Shown here piece by piece: positions 5,788 through 5,795 of a stretch of DNA of 5,795 nucleotides. Made by a program: the position numbers and the translations under genes. The stretch is from positions 1 through 5,795 of the forward strand of contig CATPAP010000072.1 of NCBI GenBank assembly GCA_955651875.1, read 5' to 3'. The DNA is from Candidatus Dormiibacterota bacterium. GTDB taxonomy: Bacteria > Chloroflexota > Dormibacteria > Aeolococcales > Aeolococcaceae. The notes under the pieces were generated by a model. The model was not told the DNA's origin. It saw only the letters and a program-made list of their open reading frames with translations, and made no database searches. The number at the start of each line of letters is the position of its first letter. Positions within the stretch are counted from its first letter, which is position 1.

Positions 5788-5793
5788 ACCGTA
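5788..5793 (-). promoter_or_regulatory. Candidate -10 box of the tRNA-Cys gene
   Basis: The minus strand reads GGTACGGTCA; TACGGT is a TANNNT match that would start transcription near 5781 and leave a 35-nt leader before the tRNA. The -35 would lie beyond the window edge, so the promoter cannot be completed. Confidence 0.3.
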
Positions 5794-5795
5794 CC

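Noticed and set aside
5785..5790. TTGACC on the plus strand as a -35 for a gene to the right
   Set aside because: The -10 region and any gene would lie outside the window.

Overview
The window is GC-rich bacterial DNA with GTG starts, strong Shine-Dalgarno sites, very tight gene packing and tRNA genes that do not encode CCA. TANNNT-type -10 boxes, the absence of any UUA codon in the six genes, and an MscL ending in a four-cysteine tail all fit an actinobacterium (Actinomycetota), possibly a deep-branching lineage. That placement is inference; no marker here settles the taxonomy.

Left part (109-3034, all leftward): three genes probably form one transcription unit, in transcription order an alpha/beta hydrolase (3034-1976), glutamate racemase MurI (1934-1080) and a trans-polyprenyl diphosphate synthase (1083-109). 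MurI and the synthase overlap by 4 bases (GTGA). MurI supplies D-glutamate for peptidoglycan. The synthase makes a long prenyl diphosphate, most likely for menaquinone. The hydrolase substrate is unknown. Bases 1-108 hold no gene I can support.

Middle (3035-4319): a 142-bp divergent intergenic region carries a good promoter for mscL (mechanosensitive channel, rightward), a 5'-leader hairpin and a direct repeat. After mscL comes a leftward tRNA gene with anticodon UAA. Its D-arm and discriminator are leucine-like but its variable region is only 6 nt, whereas bacterial leucine tRNAs normally have a long variable arm. Next is a rightward small HExxH metalloprotease-like protein with SprT-type zinc-ligand layout, which ends 3 bases from the convergent amidohydrolase gene.

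Right part (4323-5795, leftward): an imidazolonepropionase/prolidase-type metal-dependent amidohydrolase preceded by a tRNA-Cys(GCA) gene.

Most of the window is ordinary housekeeping and accessory metabolism. I found no mobile element, CRISPR array, integrase or convincing new multi-gene system. The observations most worth checking are the short-armed UAA tRNA in a region whose six genes contain no UUA codon, the recurring GGTACGNTNA box upstream of three leftward units, the mscL leader architecture, and the uncharacterised SprT-like protein.
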